In this document: in pieces, positions 22,695 to 33,858 of the stretch
Numbering within the stretch: position 1 is the first letter of the stretch
Layout of the letters: every line of letters starts with the position of its first letter
Assembly (NCBI GenBank): GCA_943735955.1
Contig: OX030964.1
Coordinates: forward strand, 5,035,599-5,099,598
Source of the DNA: Piscicola geometra
Lineage: Eukaryota > Annelida > Clitellata > Hirudinida > Piscicolidae
DNA: 64,000 nucleotides
Reading direction: 5' to 3'
Notes under the pieces: generated by a model
The model's input: the letters and a program-made list of their open reading frames with translations, nothing else
The model's database searches: none
Told to the model about the DNA's origin: nothing
Program-made: the position numbers and the translations under genes

Positions 22695-23097
22695 GTAAGA
22701 AAGGTTTTAATTGATATTCAATTAAATCATTACAATAGCCTTACTGTCTTTGTAATTTGCGCTTTAGTATTTTTGAAAGATACTATAATCGGACAGATAC
22801 AAAATATATTAAAAAGTATTTATAATCAACATTAATTTATTCTTACTGATAAACGGTTTTTTAAGGGAAAAAAGTCAATTTAAACTTGAATATAGGAGCT
22901 ATGATTTGTTTGAGGCAAATTGTGGTAAAAACATAATCTGGTTCTGTAGATCGGCAAATTGATGCAAATACATGTAGATACGACAACTTTAGAATTATCT
23001 TTTTTCCAATAATTGGTGCTTTTTAATTTTTGAGAAAACCCCTTTAGAAAATTTTCTATATAAAGACATTCACTGTGAATTGAGTTGAAGATTAAAC

Positions 23098-23455
23098 ATG
23101 AATCTACTTACGTTGTTTTGTCTTTTGTGGAAAATTGAAGTTATGTATTCGATAGAGTTTTGTAATTCCGAACTATTCCAGCCCAGATGCTCTCAAAACG
23201 AGTTTCTTTGCATAGAAAAAGCCATTTATGGAAGAAAGAGTTTAGGAAGGTGTTTGTCATTAGAAGGAGCCGCAAATTCTAAATACATGGATGATCCAGA
23301 ATTTATCGGTTGTTACACTGACGTGAGACACATCATTGAACCTCAGTGTGCGGGGAAACAAAACTGTGAAATTATAGTTTCAAGAGTAGAAGGAAATTCT
23401 GGATGTTCCCCATTTTTCAAAAGTTATTTGGATGTCGACTATGAATGCAAAAAAG
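23098..23455 (+). CDS. A10: variable signal peptide + SUEL lectin exon
   Basis: Element TTGAGAAAACCCCTT at 23030-23044; ATG 23098; donor AAAG|GTAAAA after 23455; 358 nt. YSIEFC class. It carries NEFLCIEKAIYGR, with an extra cysteine before the YGR motif (also in B10 and B11), and CEIIVSRVEGNSGCSPFF. Total cysteines in the domain: 9. Confidence 0.8.
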
Positions 23456-23904
23456 GTAAAAAAACGATTTTACTTGATATTCAATCGAATTATTAAAATA
23501 GCCTTATTGCCTTTGTCATTTGCACTTTTAGTGTTTTTTTAATATTTACAAATCTTATTTAGGATTTAAAGAAATAAATGCTTTGAAAGATATTAATATC
23601 GGACAGATATAAATTTCTTTTCCAATATTTTCGAATCAACATTTATTCTTACTGATAAACGATTAGTTTTTTTGAAGGAATAAGAGTCATTTTGAATTTG
23701 TACATAAGAGATGTGATACGTCTGATCCAAATAGTGGTTAAAACATAATCTGTTTCTGTAGATTGGCAAATTGATGCAAATACATGTAGATACAAAAAGT
23801 TTTAAAATAAAGGTAAAATATTTTTTTTGGTTCACATTCTTGAGAAGACCCCTTAAAATCTTTTATATAAAGACATTCACTGTGAATTGAACTGAAGATT
23901 TAAC

Positions 23905-24262
23905 ATGAATCTACTTTTGTTGTTTGGTTTTTTGTGGAACATTAGAGTTATTCTTTCGATCGAGTTTTGTAATTCAGAAATATTCCAGCCCAGATGCTCT
24001 CAAAATGAGCTTCTCTATATAGAAAAAGCAATTTACGGAAGACAAAATTTAGGAAGGTGTTTGTTACTTGAAGGAAAAGCAGCCTCTAAATACATGGATG
24101 ATCCAGAATTCATTGGTTGCTACACTGACGTGAGTCACATCATTGGACACCAGTGTGCGGGGAAACAACATTGCGAAATCACTGTAGCTAGAATAGAAGC
24201 AGATTCTGGGTGTTCTAGCGTCTCTAAAAACTACTTAGACGTTGACTATGTCTGCATCAAAG
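23905..24262 (+). CDS. A11: variable signal peptide + SUEL lectin exon
   Basis: Element TTGAGAAGACCCCTT at 23840-23854; ATG 23905; donor AAAG|GTAAAT after 24262; 358 nt. It carries IYGRQNLGRC and a changed SHIIGHQCAG where siblings read RHIIEPQCAG. The C half ends CSSVSKNYLDVDYVC, as in B8. Cysteines are complete. Confidence 0.8.
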
Positions 24263-24736
24263 GTAAATATTGGATCTTATATTTATTTTTCAATGTATAA
24301 ATATCAAATTAAGAAAAATGATAATCGTTTAAAGTTAATGCACACAAAATAACAGAGTAATATAAGTAGCCAAGCAAAACAACTCTTCTAAAAATATAGG
24401 CCTATCATAAAAATATTTTTTTTAAAGAATACGCAATCTTTAATAACGGAACTCATTTGGAAAGTGCCTCTTGTAACATGGTGTTTAAACGTTAAAAAAC
24501 TTTTTTTTAGTTTAAACTTTTTTTCTCTTTATATAGTTGCTTTATTATTTGTCAGTAAATGCACAAATTACCACGATTTACCCTTAATAAATGAACATAA
24601 TAATTTAGGTTAATGAATTTATTTTTCAAATCTTCAAGCCAAATTAAAATTTAGGAATAAAATCCGATTCTTACTTTTTGTTTTCTCTTTTGACAAGACC
24701 CCTCCAAGCTATGCCATCGGATAAGCATAAAGACTG

Positions 24737-25127
24737 ATGTACTTGAGCACGAGAGAAGCCATCATGTATAGCTCTTTGTTTTGGGTTGCAGTTTTTTTAT
24801 AGAACTCAAATGGAAGTTTTGCAGAAGAACTTTGCATCACTGAAATATTTCAGCCAAGTTGTTTGACAAATGAAATCTTGTATATTAAGAACGCAATTTA
24901 CGGAAGGAAAGAACTAGGAAGATGTTTGTCAGCTGAAGGCCCACCTGACGAAGACTTTTTGAAAAAGCCAGATTATATCGGTTGTTTCTCTGACGTGAGA
25001 CACATCATTGAGCCTCAGTGTGCTGGAAGACAAAACTGTAAAATACATGTAGTTGGAATAGAAGCAGATTCTGGATGTTCTAGCGTCTTTAAAAACTACT
25101 TAGATGTTGACTATGTCTGCTTTAAAG
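24737..25127 (+). pseudogene. A12: lectin exon with stop codon in the signal peptide
   Basis: Element TTGACAAGACCCCTC at 24690-24704. The GSFAEEFC-class start at 24737 is intact, but the tryptophan codon of FLWNSN reads TAG (near 24800). The lectin domain after it is undamaged (IYGRKELGRC, GCFSDVRHIIEPQC, VDYVCFKG) and the donor AAAG|GTAGGA after 25127 is kept. A start further down would lack the leader. This is a recent loss, or one changed base. Confidence 0.75.
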
Positions 25128-25442
25128 GTAGGAATTGAGTCTTTTATTTTCTCAAATCTTGAAAAAATCAAATATGGATCGATAAAACATTATTGAAGTT
25201 ATTGCACTCACAATAACAAAGTAATCGAGGTAGCAATGCAGGTCAGCCGTTTGCTCGAGTTTTATACGCTTTTTCTTCAATTTGTTTTTTTTTAATATCC
25301 GATGATTAAAAATGAACATAATATACTAGGAGGTTTATTATTAATTTCGAAAAATTCTCGGAGCCAAAATATTTTATAGGCTCTTCTTGTCTCTTTTGAC
25401 AAGACCCCTCCAAACTATGCCATCGGATAAGCATAAAGACTG

Positions 25443-25833
25443 ATGTACTTGAGCACGAGAGAAGCCATCATGTATAGCTCTTTGTTTTGGATTGCAGTTT
25501 TTTTATGGAACTCAAATGGAAGTTTTGCAGAAGAATTTTGCATCACTGAGATATTCAAGCCAAGTTGTTTGAAGAATGAGATTTTGTATATTAAGATCGC
25601 AACTTACGGAAGGAAAGAACTTGGAAGGTGTATATCAGCTGAGGGAGAAGCAACTTCTAAATACATGGATGATCCAGGTTACATCGGTTGTTTCTCTGAC
25701 GTGAGACACATCATTGAACCTCAGTGTGCTGGAAGACAACACTGCAAAACACATGTAGTTGGAATAGAAGCAGATTCTGGATGTTCCAGCGTTTTTAAAA
25801 ACTACCTCGATGTTGACTATCTCTGCTTTAAAG
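25443..25833 (+). CDS. A13: variable signal peptide + SUEL lectin exon
   Basis: Element TTGACAAGACCCCTC at 25396-25410; ATG 25443; donor AAAG|GTAGCT after 25833; 391 nt. GSFAEEFC class with a YMDDPGYIGCFSDV loop. It carries ATYGRKELGRC and a CKTHVVGIEADSGC strand. It differs from A12 mainly in the loop, suggesting segmental exchange. Confidence 0.8.
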
Positions 25834-26117
25834 GTAGCTATTGAGTCTTATATTTTTTCGTATAGTAGAAAAAGCAAGTATGAGCCAATGAAACCAGTTT
25901 AATTGTTATCACACACTCAATAACAAAGTAATTAGGCTAGGAATAATCGAGAGAAGCGAAGCATGTCAGCTCTTTGTTCGAGTAGAATAAAAATTTACAT
26001 TAGATCGGAATATCAATGAGCTCATGAAAATATAATTGAACTTAAGGATTGTTGTTTTTGACAAGATCCCTTAGCACTGTGATTTAAAAGCTGATTCGAG
26101 CTCAAGCTTTGAGAAAA

Positions 26118-26563
26118 TGATTATGTGTGGAGCTTTTTTTCTGGATTTTAGTATTTTTAATGAAGGTTGAAGTTAGCTATACAGAGGAATTCTGTAACTC
26201 TGAGATATTCCAGCCAAGATGTCTAAAGAATGAAGTTTTATTTATTAGAAGCGCCATCTACGGAATTTTGCTTTTCTGAGATATTTGAGCCAAAATGTCA
26301 AATGAATGAGATTTTGTTGATAAGAAGTGCTAGTTATGGAAGAAAAGAACTTGGAAGGGGTTTGTCACTTGAAGGAAAAGCAGCCTCTAAATACATCGAG
26401 GATCCCGAATTCATTGGTTGCTACACTGACGTGAGACACATCATTGAACCTCAGTGGGCTGGAAGAAGTCATTGTGAAATGACTGTAGCTAGAATAGAAG
26501 CAGATTCAAACTGTTCTACATTTATCAAAAATTATTTGGATCTCGATTATGGATGCAAAGAGG
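26118..26563 (+). pseudogene. A14: chimeric, internally duplicated lectin exon
   Basis: Element TTGACAAGATCCCTT at 26058-26072. The exon starts as an A17-type unit, with one extra T near 26140 that shifts the leader frame. It runs to the YGR region (GCGCCATCTACGG) and then restarts at the GAATTTTGCTTTTCTGAGAT block of a second lectin copy. That second part has lost two conserved cysteines (ELGRG for ELGRC; EPQWAG for EPQCAG). The donor GAGG|GTAAGA after 26563 remains. It is a product of misaligned recombination inside the lectin exon and is unlikely to fold. Confidence 0.8.
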
Positions 26564-27017
26564 GTAAGAAATATTTTGTTTGATCTTCACTCGGATTATC
26601 ACAATAACCTTAGTGATTTTGTAACTAAAGTTTTTTTCCCAAAAACTCTAAATGTCTATTGAGGCTACTAAGATCGGGTAGATTCAAAAGTTTTTTCTAA
26701 TATATTTTTATCAGAATTAATTTATTCTTACTGATAAACGGTAAAATTCTGTTTAAAAGATAATAGCCATTTTCTAATTGTATATAAGAGCTGTGATTCG
26801 TTTGATCCAAATTGTGGTGAAAACCATAGTCAGTTACAGAAAATGGATGTTGATATAATACCTCTTATAATTTTGATTTGATGCAATTATATTTAGATAC
26901 GATACCTTTAGAAATATCTTTTTTATATATAAATTGTTGATTTTAGATTTTTGAAAAGACCCCTTTTGAAAATCTTCTATATAAGGACATTGACTATGAG
27001 TTTTCCGAAAATTAAAA

Positions 27018-27375
27018 ATGAATATACCTTTGTTGTTTTGTTTTTTGTGGAACATTAGAGTTATGTATTCGATAGAGTTTTGTAATTCAGAAAAATTCCA
27101 GCCCAGATGTTCTCAAAATGAGCTTCTCTACATAGAAAAAGCAATTTACGGAAGGAAAGAACTTGGAAGGTGTTTGTCGCTTGAAAAAGTAGCAACTTCC
27201 AAATACATGGATGATCCAGAGTTTATCGGTTGTTATTCTGACGTGAGACACATCATTGAACCTCAGTGTGCTGGAAGACAAAACTGCAAAATACATGTAG
27301 TTGGAATAGAAGCAGATTCTGGGTGTTTTAGCGTCTTTAAAAACTATCTAGACGTTGACTATGTCTGCTTTAAAG
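27018..27375 (+). CDS. A15: variable signal peptide + SUEL lectin exon
   Basis: Element TTGAAAAGACCCCTT at 26951-26965; ATG 27018; donor AAAG|GTAGGT after 27375; 358 nt. The leader is MNIPLLFCFLWNIRVM. It carries NSEKFQPRC, LSLEKVATSKYMDDPEF and CKIHVVGIEADSGCFSVF. N half of YSIEFC class, C half of the A6/A12/A13 type. Confidence 0.8.
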
Positions 27376-27883
27376 GTAGGTATTTTACTCTTATATTTCT
27401 TCGCTTTCTAGAAAAGAAAGTACGAATCAAGGAAAATAGTAATAAATTTATTGCACACAAAAGTCTAAATTAATCAGATTAAGCGTATTCAATAGAACGA
27501 AGCAGATCAGCTTGTTGCTAGTACGATAATTTCGATTAAAGATGGATTCCCGTTGGAAAAAAAATCTAGAAAAAATACACAATTCTCAAGAGTAAAATTA
27601 CTTTTTTTTAAACGCGTTTTATACATGGTGTTTTAAAAATGCACAAAAAATTTTTTTCTTACTTTATAAGTCGATTTTTATTTTTCTATATAAAATTGCA
27701 TGTTTATTTGGTCTCAAAATCACAAAGTACCGCGATTTACCCCTTAAAATGAGCATAATATTTCAGATTAATGCATTGAAATACTAATTATTATTTTTCA
27801 ATCGTCCTTAAACCAAATAAAATGTTTTTTTCTATTTTGACAAGACCCCTCCAAGCAATGCCATCAGATAAGCATAAAGACTG

Positions 27884-28274
27884 ATGTACTTGAGCACGAG
27901 AGAAGCCATCATGTATAGCTCTTTGTTTTGGGTTGCAGTTTTTTTATGGAATTCAAATGGAAGTTTTGCAGAAGAATTTTGTAACTCTGAGATATTCAAG
28001 CCAAGTTGTTTGAAGAATGAGATTTTGTATATTAAGAACGCAATTTACGGAAGAAAGGAACTCGGAAGATGTTTGTCAGCTGAAGGCACACTTGATGAAT
28101 ACTTGTTGAAAAGACCAGGTTACATCGGATGTTACTCTGACGTTAGACACATCATTGAGCCTCAATGTGCTGGAAGGCAACACTGTGAAATCATAGTTTC
28201 AAGAATAGAAGCCGATTCATCATGTTCTAGCGCCTTTAAAAACTACCTCGATGTTGACTATTTCTGCTTTAAAG
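27884..28274 (+). CDS. A16: variable signal peptide + SUEL lectin exon
   Basis: Element TTGACAAGACCCCTC at 27837-27851; ATG 27884; donor AAAG|GTAGCT after 28274; 391 nt. GSFAEEFC class. The loop is SAEGTLDEYLLKRPGYIGCY, with CEIIVSRIEADSSCSSAF. The flank matches B16 inverted; the B16 side carries an inserted TIR element that is absent here. Confidence 0.8.
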
Positions 28275-28556
28275 GTAGCTATTGAGTCTTATATTTTTTT
28301 GTATAGTAGAAAAACCAGTATGAATCAATGGAACCAGTTTAATTGTTATCACACACTCAATTAAAAAGTAATTAGGCTAGGAATAATCGAGAGAAGCGAA
28401 GCATGTCAGCTCTTTGTTCTAGTAGAATAACAATTAACATTAGATCGAAATATCAATGAGCTGATCAAAGTATAACTGAAATTGAGGATTGTTGTTTTTG
28501 ACAAGATCCCTTAGCACTGTGAGTTAAAAGCTGATTCGAGCTCAAGCTTTGAGAAA

Positions 28557-28926
28557 ATGATTATGTGGGGAGCTTTTTGTTGGATTTTAGTATTTTTAAT
28601 GAAGGTTGAAGTTAGTTATACAGAGGAATTCTGTAACTCTGAGATATTTCAGAAAAGTTGTCTAAAGAATGATGTTTTATTTATTGGAAGCGCTATCTAC
28701 GGAAGAAAAGAACTTGGAAGGTGTATTTTAGCTGAAGGAAATCATAGTGAAGAAGTTATGAAGCTACCAGGTTATATCGGTTGTTACTCTGATGTGAGAC
28801 ACATCATTGAACCTCAGTGTGCTGGAAGACAACACTGTGAAATTGCTGTAGCTAGAATAGAAGTTGAAACCGACTGCAACAAGCTCTTCAGGTTCTACTT
28901 GGACGCTGAGTACCAATGCATCAAAG
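28557..28926 (+). CDS. A17: variable signal peptide + SUEL lectin exon
   Basis: Element TTGACAAGATCCCTT at 28498-28512; ATG 28557; 370 nt. SYTEEFC class. The C half is distinct (CEIAVARIEVETDCNKLFRF, then YLDAEYQCIKG) and shared with B15 and B17. The donor AAAG|GTTTTC after 28926 is weak compared with the GTAAG type of other units. Confidence 0.75.
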
Positions 28927-29151
28927 GTTTTCCCTCTTTCTTAGCTTACAAGATCAATTTAAAAATAATATTGCAAGCTTAATTTGCGTATTTTGTAAAA
29001 GCTTCATGAATAGAAAAGCGTAAAATGTAAAACTGTTGTAACATCTTTCACCCTGAAATCCTTTTTGGAAATCTAATTATTTCACGATCATTTCTGTTTT
29101 GAAAAGACCCCTTTACACTTGGCTGTTTCATGAGTTTAAAAGACTTTTCTA

Positions 29152-29536
29152 ATGGACTTGACTGAAAACATCATGCGTTGTTCTTTGCTTTGGATTTCAT
29201 TCTTTTTTTTGAAATTAGAAAAAGGTTTCGCAGAAGAGTTTTGTAACTCAGAAATATTCAAACCACGTTGTCTGAAGAATGAAATTTTGTATATCAGAAG
29301 CGCTATCTACGGAAGGAAAGAACTTGGAAGGTGTTTGTCGCTTGAAGGCGCAGCCAATTTTAAATACATGGATGATCCAGGTTACATCGGTTGTTACTCT
29401 AACGTGAGACACATCATTGAACCTCAGTGTGCTGGAAAACAACACTGTGAAGTAATTGTGTCAAGAATAGAAGCAGATTCTGGATGTTCTAGCATTTTCA
29501 AAGTTTACCTAGACGTTGAATACTTCTGTATAAAAG
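29152..29536 (+). CDS. A18: variable signal peptide + SUEL lectin exon, GC donor
   Basis: Element TTGAAAAGACCCCTT at 29099-29113; ATG 29152; 385 nt. EKGFAEEFC class, leader MRCSLLWISFFFLK preceded by MDLTENI. The exon end reads AAAG|GCAAGA, a GC-type donor with otherwise good consensus. It carries SNVRHIIEPQC and a CEVIVSRIEADSGC strand. The upstream flank matches that of B14 inverted. Confidence 0.75.
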
Positions 29537-29720
29537 GCAAGAAGTTTAACTTTGAAAAAAAATTGATATATTGAAAAAATAATTTTATAGGTGGTTCAGG
29601 CATTCATTTATCAATTTTTTATCATCTATCTATTTATATTTGACATGGTCCCTTGACTTTGTTTCATATAGTTCAAGTTCAAGACAGTATGAGATCAGTT
29701 TTTGAAAATTCAGTGAAAAC

Positions 29721-30084
29721 ATGTTGAGACATATATTTATTCTTGAAATTTTGTTCTTTTGTGTTCGTTTTTCAATTGAAGATGAGTTTTTTAATCATGA
29801 GTTGTTCCAGCCTAAATGTTCCATCAACGAAGTGTTGATGATTAGAAGTGGATATTTTGGACGCAGAGAAATGGGAAGATGTCTGATGGAGGAAGAAACT
29901 TCTGAAGATGACCTAAGAAAATTGAAAGGTCATATTGGTTGCTTCTCTGACGTGAAACACATCATTGAGTTTCAGTGTGCTGGAAGACGACAGTGTGAAT
30001 TAAGAGTAACCGAAATAAAAGTTAAAACAGATTGCTTCAAATCTTTAAAAGCTTATTTGGAAGTTGAATACGACTGTACTCAAG
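29721..30084 (+). CDS. A19: last variable lectin exon, first cysteine lost
   Basis: Element TTGACATGGTCCCTT at 29640-29654; ATG 29721; donor CAAG|GTTTTG after 30084; 364 nt. SIEDEF class with FGRREMGRC, KHIIEFQCAG and AYLEVEYDC. The first conserved cysteine is Phe (EDEFFNHE where B5 has ENEFCNHE), so one disulphide is broken. It lies 308 bp before the first constant exon, with the promoter and donor types of B1, B3 and B5. Confidence 0.75.
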
Positions 30085-30392
30085 GTTTTGAAATTTATTT
30101 TAATTTAATAATTTATTAGTATTGTTTTGTAGGCTCTTACGGTTTCAAGATTGCCATCCAGGGACTTTTATGAATATTCAACTATTTTGAAACAATAAAA
30201 TTAATTTTTATCAACAACATTATTTTTCAAACGCGGAGAATTAAAAACTAAACTGTTAAAAAAAATATATTGGAAAATATTATATACAAACTGACTAAAC
30301 ATCTTTATAGAATTATTAAAAAATTATGTTTCACAAACTTTATTCTAAATTAACTTTAAAAGTAAGTTGAAAAAAACGTGCTTACCTGACAG

Positions 30393-31653
30393 TGGTTCCT
30401 GACGGTGGTCAGTGTGGGGTCTCGGTGGCGACGGAGAAGCAGCACGTTTCCAGCATCCGCACCAAGTCGGATATCTGCGGCAAGAAGGAGCGCCCTTGGA
30501 CTGTGGAATCGATGGTCGGCCAACGCATCAACATCAGCCTCATCCAGCTCATCTCGTCGAACAAGACACACGACAGGTCAGGCTACTTGTACTTCAGCTC
30601 CAGCATGATTGGCCATGAACCCGATTGTCTTGCTTACGCTCAAGTGGTTGATAAAAACAAGGGCGTGGTGGCAGCCATTTGTTACGAAGATGGTGCTTCC
30701 AGCCTCAAGACTCGATACTATCTTTCCAACTCAAACAATGTTGAGATCATATACAATGAGAACAGACCAGCAGACGGATTGCAGTTCCTATTTGCTTTTG
30801 AAGGTATTTGAAATTTATATTTTTTAACTTGAATTTATAGTTTCAACTGACTTACAACTTCACAACCAACATTCTGAAGCTACCGGCTGCTCAGACCTGA
30901 TAGCTCCAGCAGACGCTTGGCTGAAAAGGGAAGACAACAAAGCCATTGTCGGTTGCTCCGCCACTAGAATTCGTTGGCACCTCGAGTGTCATGGCAACAG
31001 ATGGGTTGGCGTCATCGGAAACTGTAGCTACGGTAATAACTCTTTTAAATCATATTTTTACTATATTATATTTTTTTTCTTTAATCCCTCTTCGTAGCTC
31101 ATAGAGAAGAAATCATGTTTTCTGAAGTAAAAGTGCAGCCCAGAAGCAAAGTGAACAATCCCGATCAAAGTGGGTTTCCAAAAACTTTCATGTAAACTTA
31201 AAAATTATTTTTATAACCAATTATTTTTTCCCCAGTGGTGACTGTGTTTGGCATTGTGGTTGTAGGTTTGGTTCTCTGTCTTCTGATTGCTTGCATGGGC
31301 ATCGTCCTTCTCAAGAGGTTGTTTTTATTCCCCATGAAAAATTTAAATCTTCCAATCTTTTATTTACAAACATCCTAAATCATCACACCACTAAATTACG
31401 TCTATTTTAATATGACAGGTACTACGCCCTGAGCAAGATGCGTTCTTTGAAGCACCTTCCGACCAACTACAACAACATCCCCCCTGTCTACAACAACACC
31501 AACAAAAAGCCCACCTACTACGACGTCAGCAAGAGTTGCCAGAGCGACGAGGGTGCATACTACCCTCCCGAAGGAGCCCCCCTGCAGCAGGACAACGCCC
31601 ACTACTTCGAGTTGGACCAGGCTCTCGTCAACAAACAAGCTCCCAACAATTAA
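30393..31653 (+). CDS. Cluster A constant exons: CUB, cysteine module, TM, tail
   Basis: Exons are 30393-30803, 30880-31032, 31098-31169, 31236-31317 and 31419-31653 (953 nt, entered in phase 1). C1 encodes a CUB-like domain (VVPDGGQCGVSVATEKQH, PWTVESMVGQRINISLIQL, LQFLFAFEG). C2 encodes the cysteine module ATGCSDLIAPADAWLKRE ... RWHLECHGNRW ... IGNC, homologous to T exon 4. C3 is a short stalk, C4 one helix (VFGIVVVGLVLCLLIACMGI), C5 a tyrosine-rich tail (NYNNIPPVYNN, PTYYDVSKSC, GAYYPPEGAP, NAHYFELD). No start codon or signal peptide precedes C1, so it needs an upstream first exon. The AATAAA at 31748-31753 fits as poly(A) signal. Confidence 0.8.
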
Positions 31654-32167
31654 ATATAAATTAGACTGGCATTTTTGCTTTCTTGACACTTCTTTCCATC
31701 TATAAATAGACGCTTTTGACGTTTGCTGCATAGTTATCGATGTGTTAAATAAAGAAAAGTTGTGGAAACGTTTTATATAAAGTTTAAAATTATTGGAAAA
31801 ATGTGTTTCAGTTTACTTTAACAAATTAATACATTTTTTTGTAGTTTAACAAGTTTTCTATTGTTTTATTCACTAGATGTGTTCAAACTGACACAAACGA
31901 ATGACAGACAATTATCTATTTTTGCTAATTTTCTCGAATTAGAAACTTTAATTGTTGTTTTTTCATTTTAGAGCGTCAGAATAATTTCTGCTTCAAAGAC
32001 TGTTTCCATTAATTGGTCAGTTGAACATCAAAGTGTAAAAATCTATTGGCATGACTGCATTCAAACAAAAAAGCTATTATAAATGTTAAGAAAGTGAAAA
32101 GACACGATGTACGAAACGAACAATTATTCCAAATAATATTTTATTATCAAATCGTTATTTCAGTTGC
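31654..32167. other. Convergent 3' spacer between clusters A and B
   Basis: The 514 bp between the two tail exons holds facing poly(A) signals: AATAAA at 31748-31753 (+) and TTTATT at 32140-32145 (AATAAA on -). No exon is visible. This is the centre of the mirror-image arrangement. Confidence 0.6.
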
Positions 32168-33555
32168 TTAAGCTTGGTTCATGTTGGGAGCTTGTTTGTT
32201 GACGAGAGCCTGGTCCAACTCGAAGTAGTGGGCGTTGTCCTGCTGCAGGGGGGCTTCTTCGGGAGGGTAGTATGCACCCTCGTCGCTCTGGCAACTCTTG
32301 CTCACGTCGTAGTAGGTGACATTGTTGTGGTTTCCCATGGTGGCGTTGTTGTACATGGGGAAGGTGTTCGGGTTGATGTTGAGTTGCTTCAACACTTTGC
32401 CTTTGCTCATCGCATAATATCTGTAAAGTTTTAATAAAAAAATATATATAAATTTATTGGCTTATAATTTAAATTACTTTGTCACATGATGAAAAAATTA
32501 ACACAAGTAATGAATATATTATGATGAAAATAAATAAAATATAAAACTTCATTGTTTAAATTTTACTCTCAAGATAAATATTTTTATAACCGATAAATAC
32601 TTTTTTATTGATCATCTAAATAAACTAATTTGAAACCTGTTCAGGAAAACGATGCCCAAGCAGATGATGAGGAAGCAGATGACAACTCCAGCCATGGCGA
32701 TAGTCACGATTGGAACAACTTCATTGAATAAAAATTACATTTCAATGCATTATATTTTATTCATTAATATCTATAAAAAAAGTAAAAATTCAAATTTAAT
32801 GAATATTTTTATTTTTATTAATATTTATATCATATCTAGAACAAATTTAAAGTTCTAATTTAATACTCACTAGTATTTCTTTTGTCAGAAATGATCGGTT
32901 CTTCTATTGGGGCCTTTATATCCGGAGAAACCTGGTGTCCAGAACTGCAATTTCCGATAACGCCGTCCCAGCGACGACCCACGCACTTCAAATGCCACCT
33001 CAGACGAGTGGAATAACAACCAATGATTACGTCCGTCTCGTTCCTCTTCATCCACGCATTATGGGGTGCGTTCAAGTCGCAGCATCCAGTGGCTGTTTGG
33101 AGAATTTGTTTGTTTCAAGATTTATTATAATAAAATATATAATTATTAATTACCTTCAAAAGCAAATAGGAACTGCAATCCGTCTGCTGGCCTGTTCTCA
33201 TTGTATATGATCTCAACATTGTTTGAGTTGGAAAGATAGTATCGAGTCTTGTGGCTGGAAGCACCATCTTCGTAACAAATGGCTGCCACCTCGCCCTTGT
33301 CCTTATCAACCACTTGAGCGTAAGCAGGACAATCGGGTTCATGGCTGGAGCTGAAGTACAAGTAGCCTGACCTGTCGTGTGTCTTGTTGGACGAGATGAG
33401 CTGAATGAGGCTGATGTTGATGCGTTGGCCGACCATCGATTCCACAGTCCAAGGGCGCTCCTTCTTGCCGCAGATATCCGACTTGGTGCGGATGCTGGAA
33501 ACGTGCTGCTTCTCCGTCGCCACCGAGACCCCGCACTGACCACCGTCAGGAACCA
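32168..33555 (-). CDS. Cluster B constant exons: CUB, cysteine module + stalk, TM, tail
   Basis: Exons in transcription order: 33555-33154, 33092-32871, 32718-32637 and 32420-32168 (959 nt, phase-1 entry). The CUB exon is close to that of cluster A but lacks the three residues around MIG. The cysteine module (ATGCCDLNAPHNAWMKR, RWHLKCVGRRW, IGNC) and the stalk lie in one exon, whereas A splits them. The helix reads IVTIAMAGVVICFLIICLGI. The tail shares DVSKSCQSDEGAYYPPE and NAHYFELDQALVNKQAPN with A but has a different proximal part (NNVTYYDV). Each B variable exon joins in frame, for example B10 giving 438 aa. Confidence 0.8.
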
Positions 33556-33858
33556 CTGTCAGGAAAGTATGCATTTTTCAACATAATATTAAAGTTTATT
33601 TCAAAAGATATATAGAAAATTGTCGAAAAATTATATTTTAATAGTTGAATAAAGATTTTAATTCAGTTTGAATAAATAATTTTTCAAAAACATAAATTTA
33701 GAAAAAAATTATTATGAAAAGATTAATTATGTTTTTTATATTCCAATTTTTCTAAATAGTTGAATATTCCAAAAATTCCCTAGATGGCAATCTTGAAACC
33801 GTTAGAGCTTACAATACAAAACTAATAAATTATTAAAATGAAAAATGAATCCTAAAAC

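Noticed and set aside
30405..30618. Alternative frames in the first constant exon (and 33115-33543)
   Set aside because: GC-rich shadow frames of the CUB exon; only the frame entered in phase 1 continues across all five exons.
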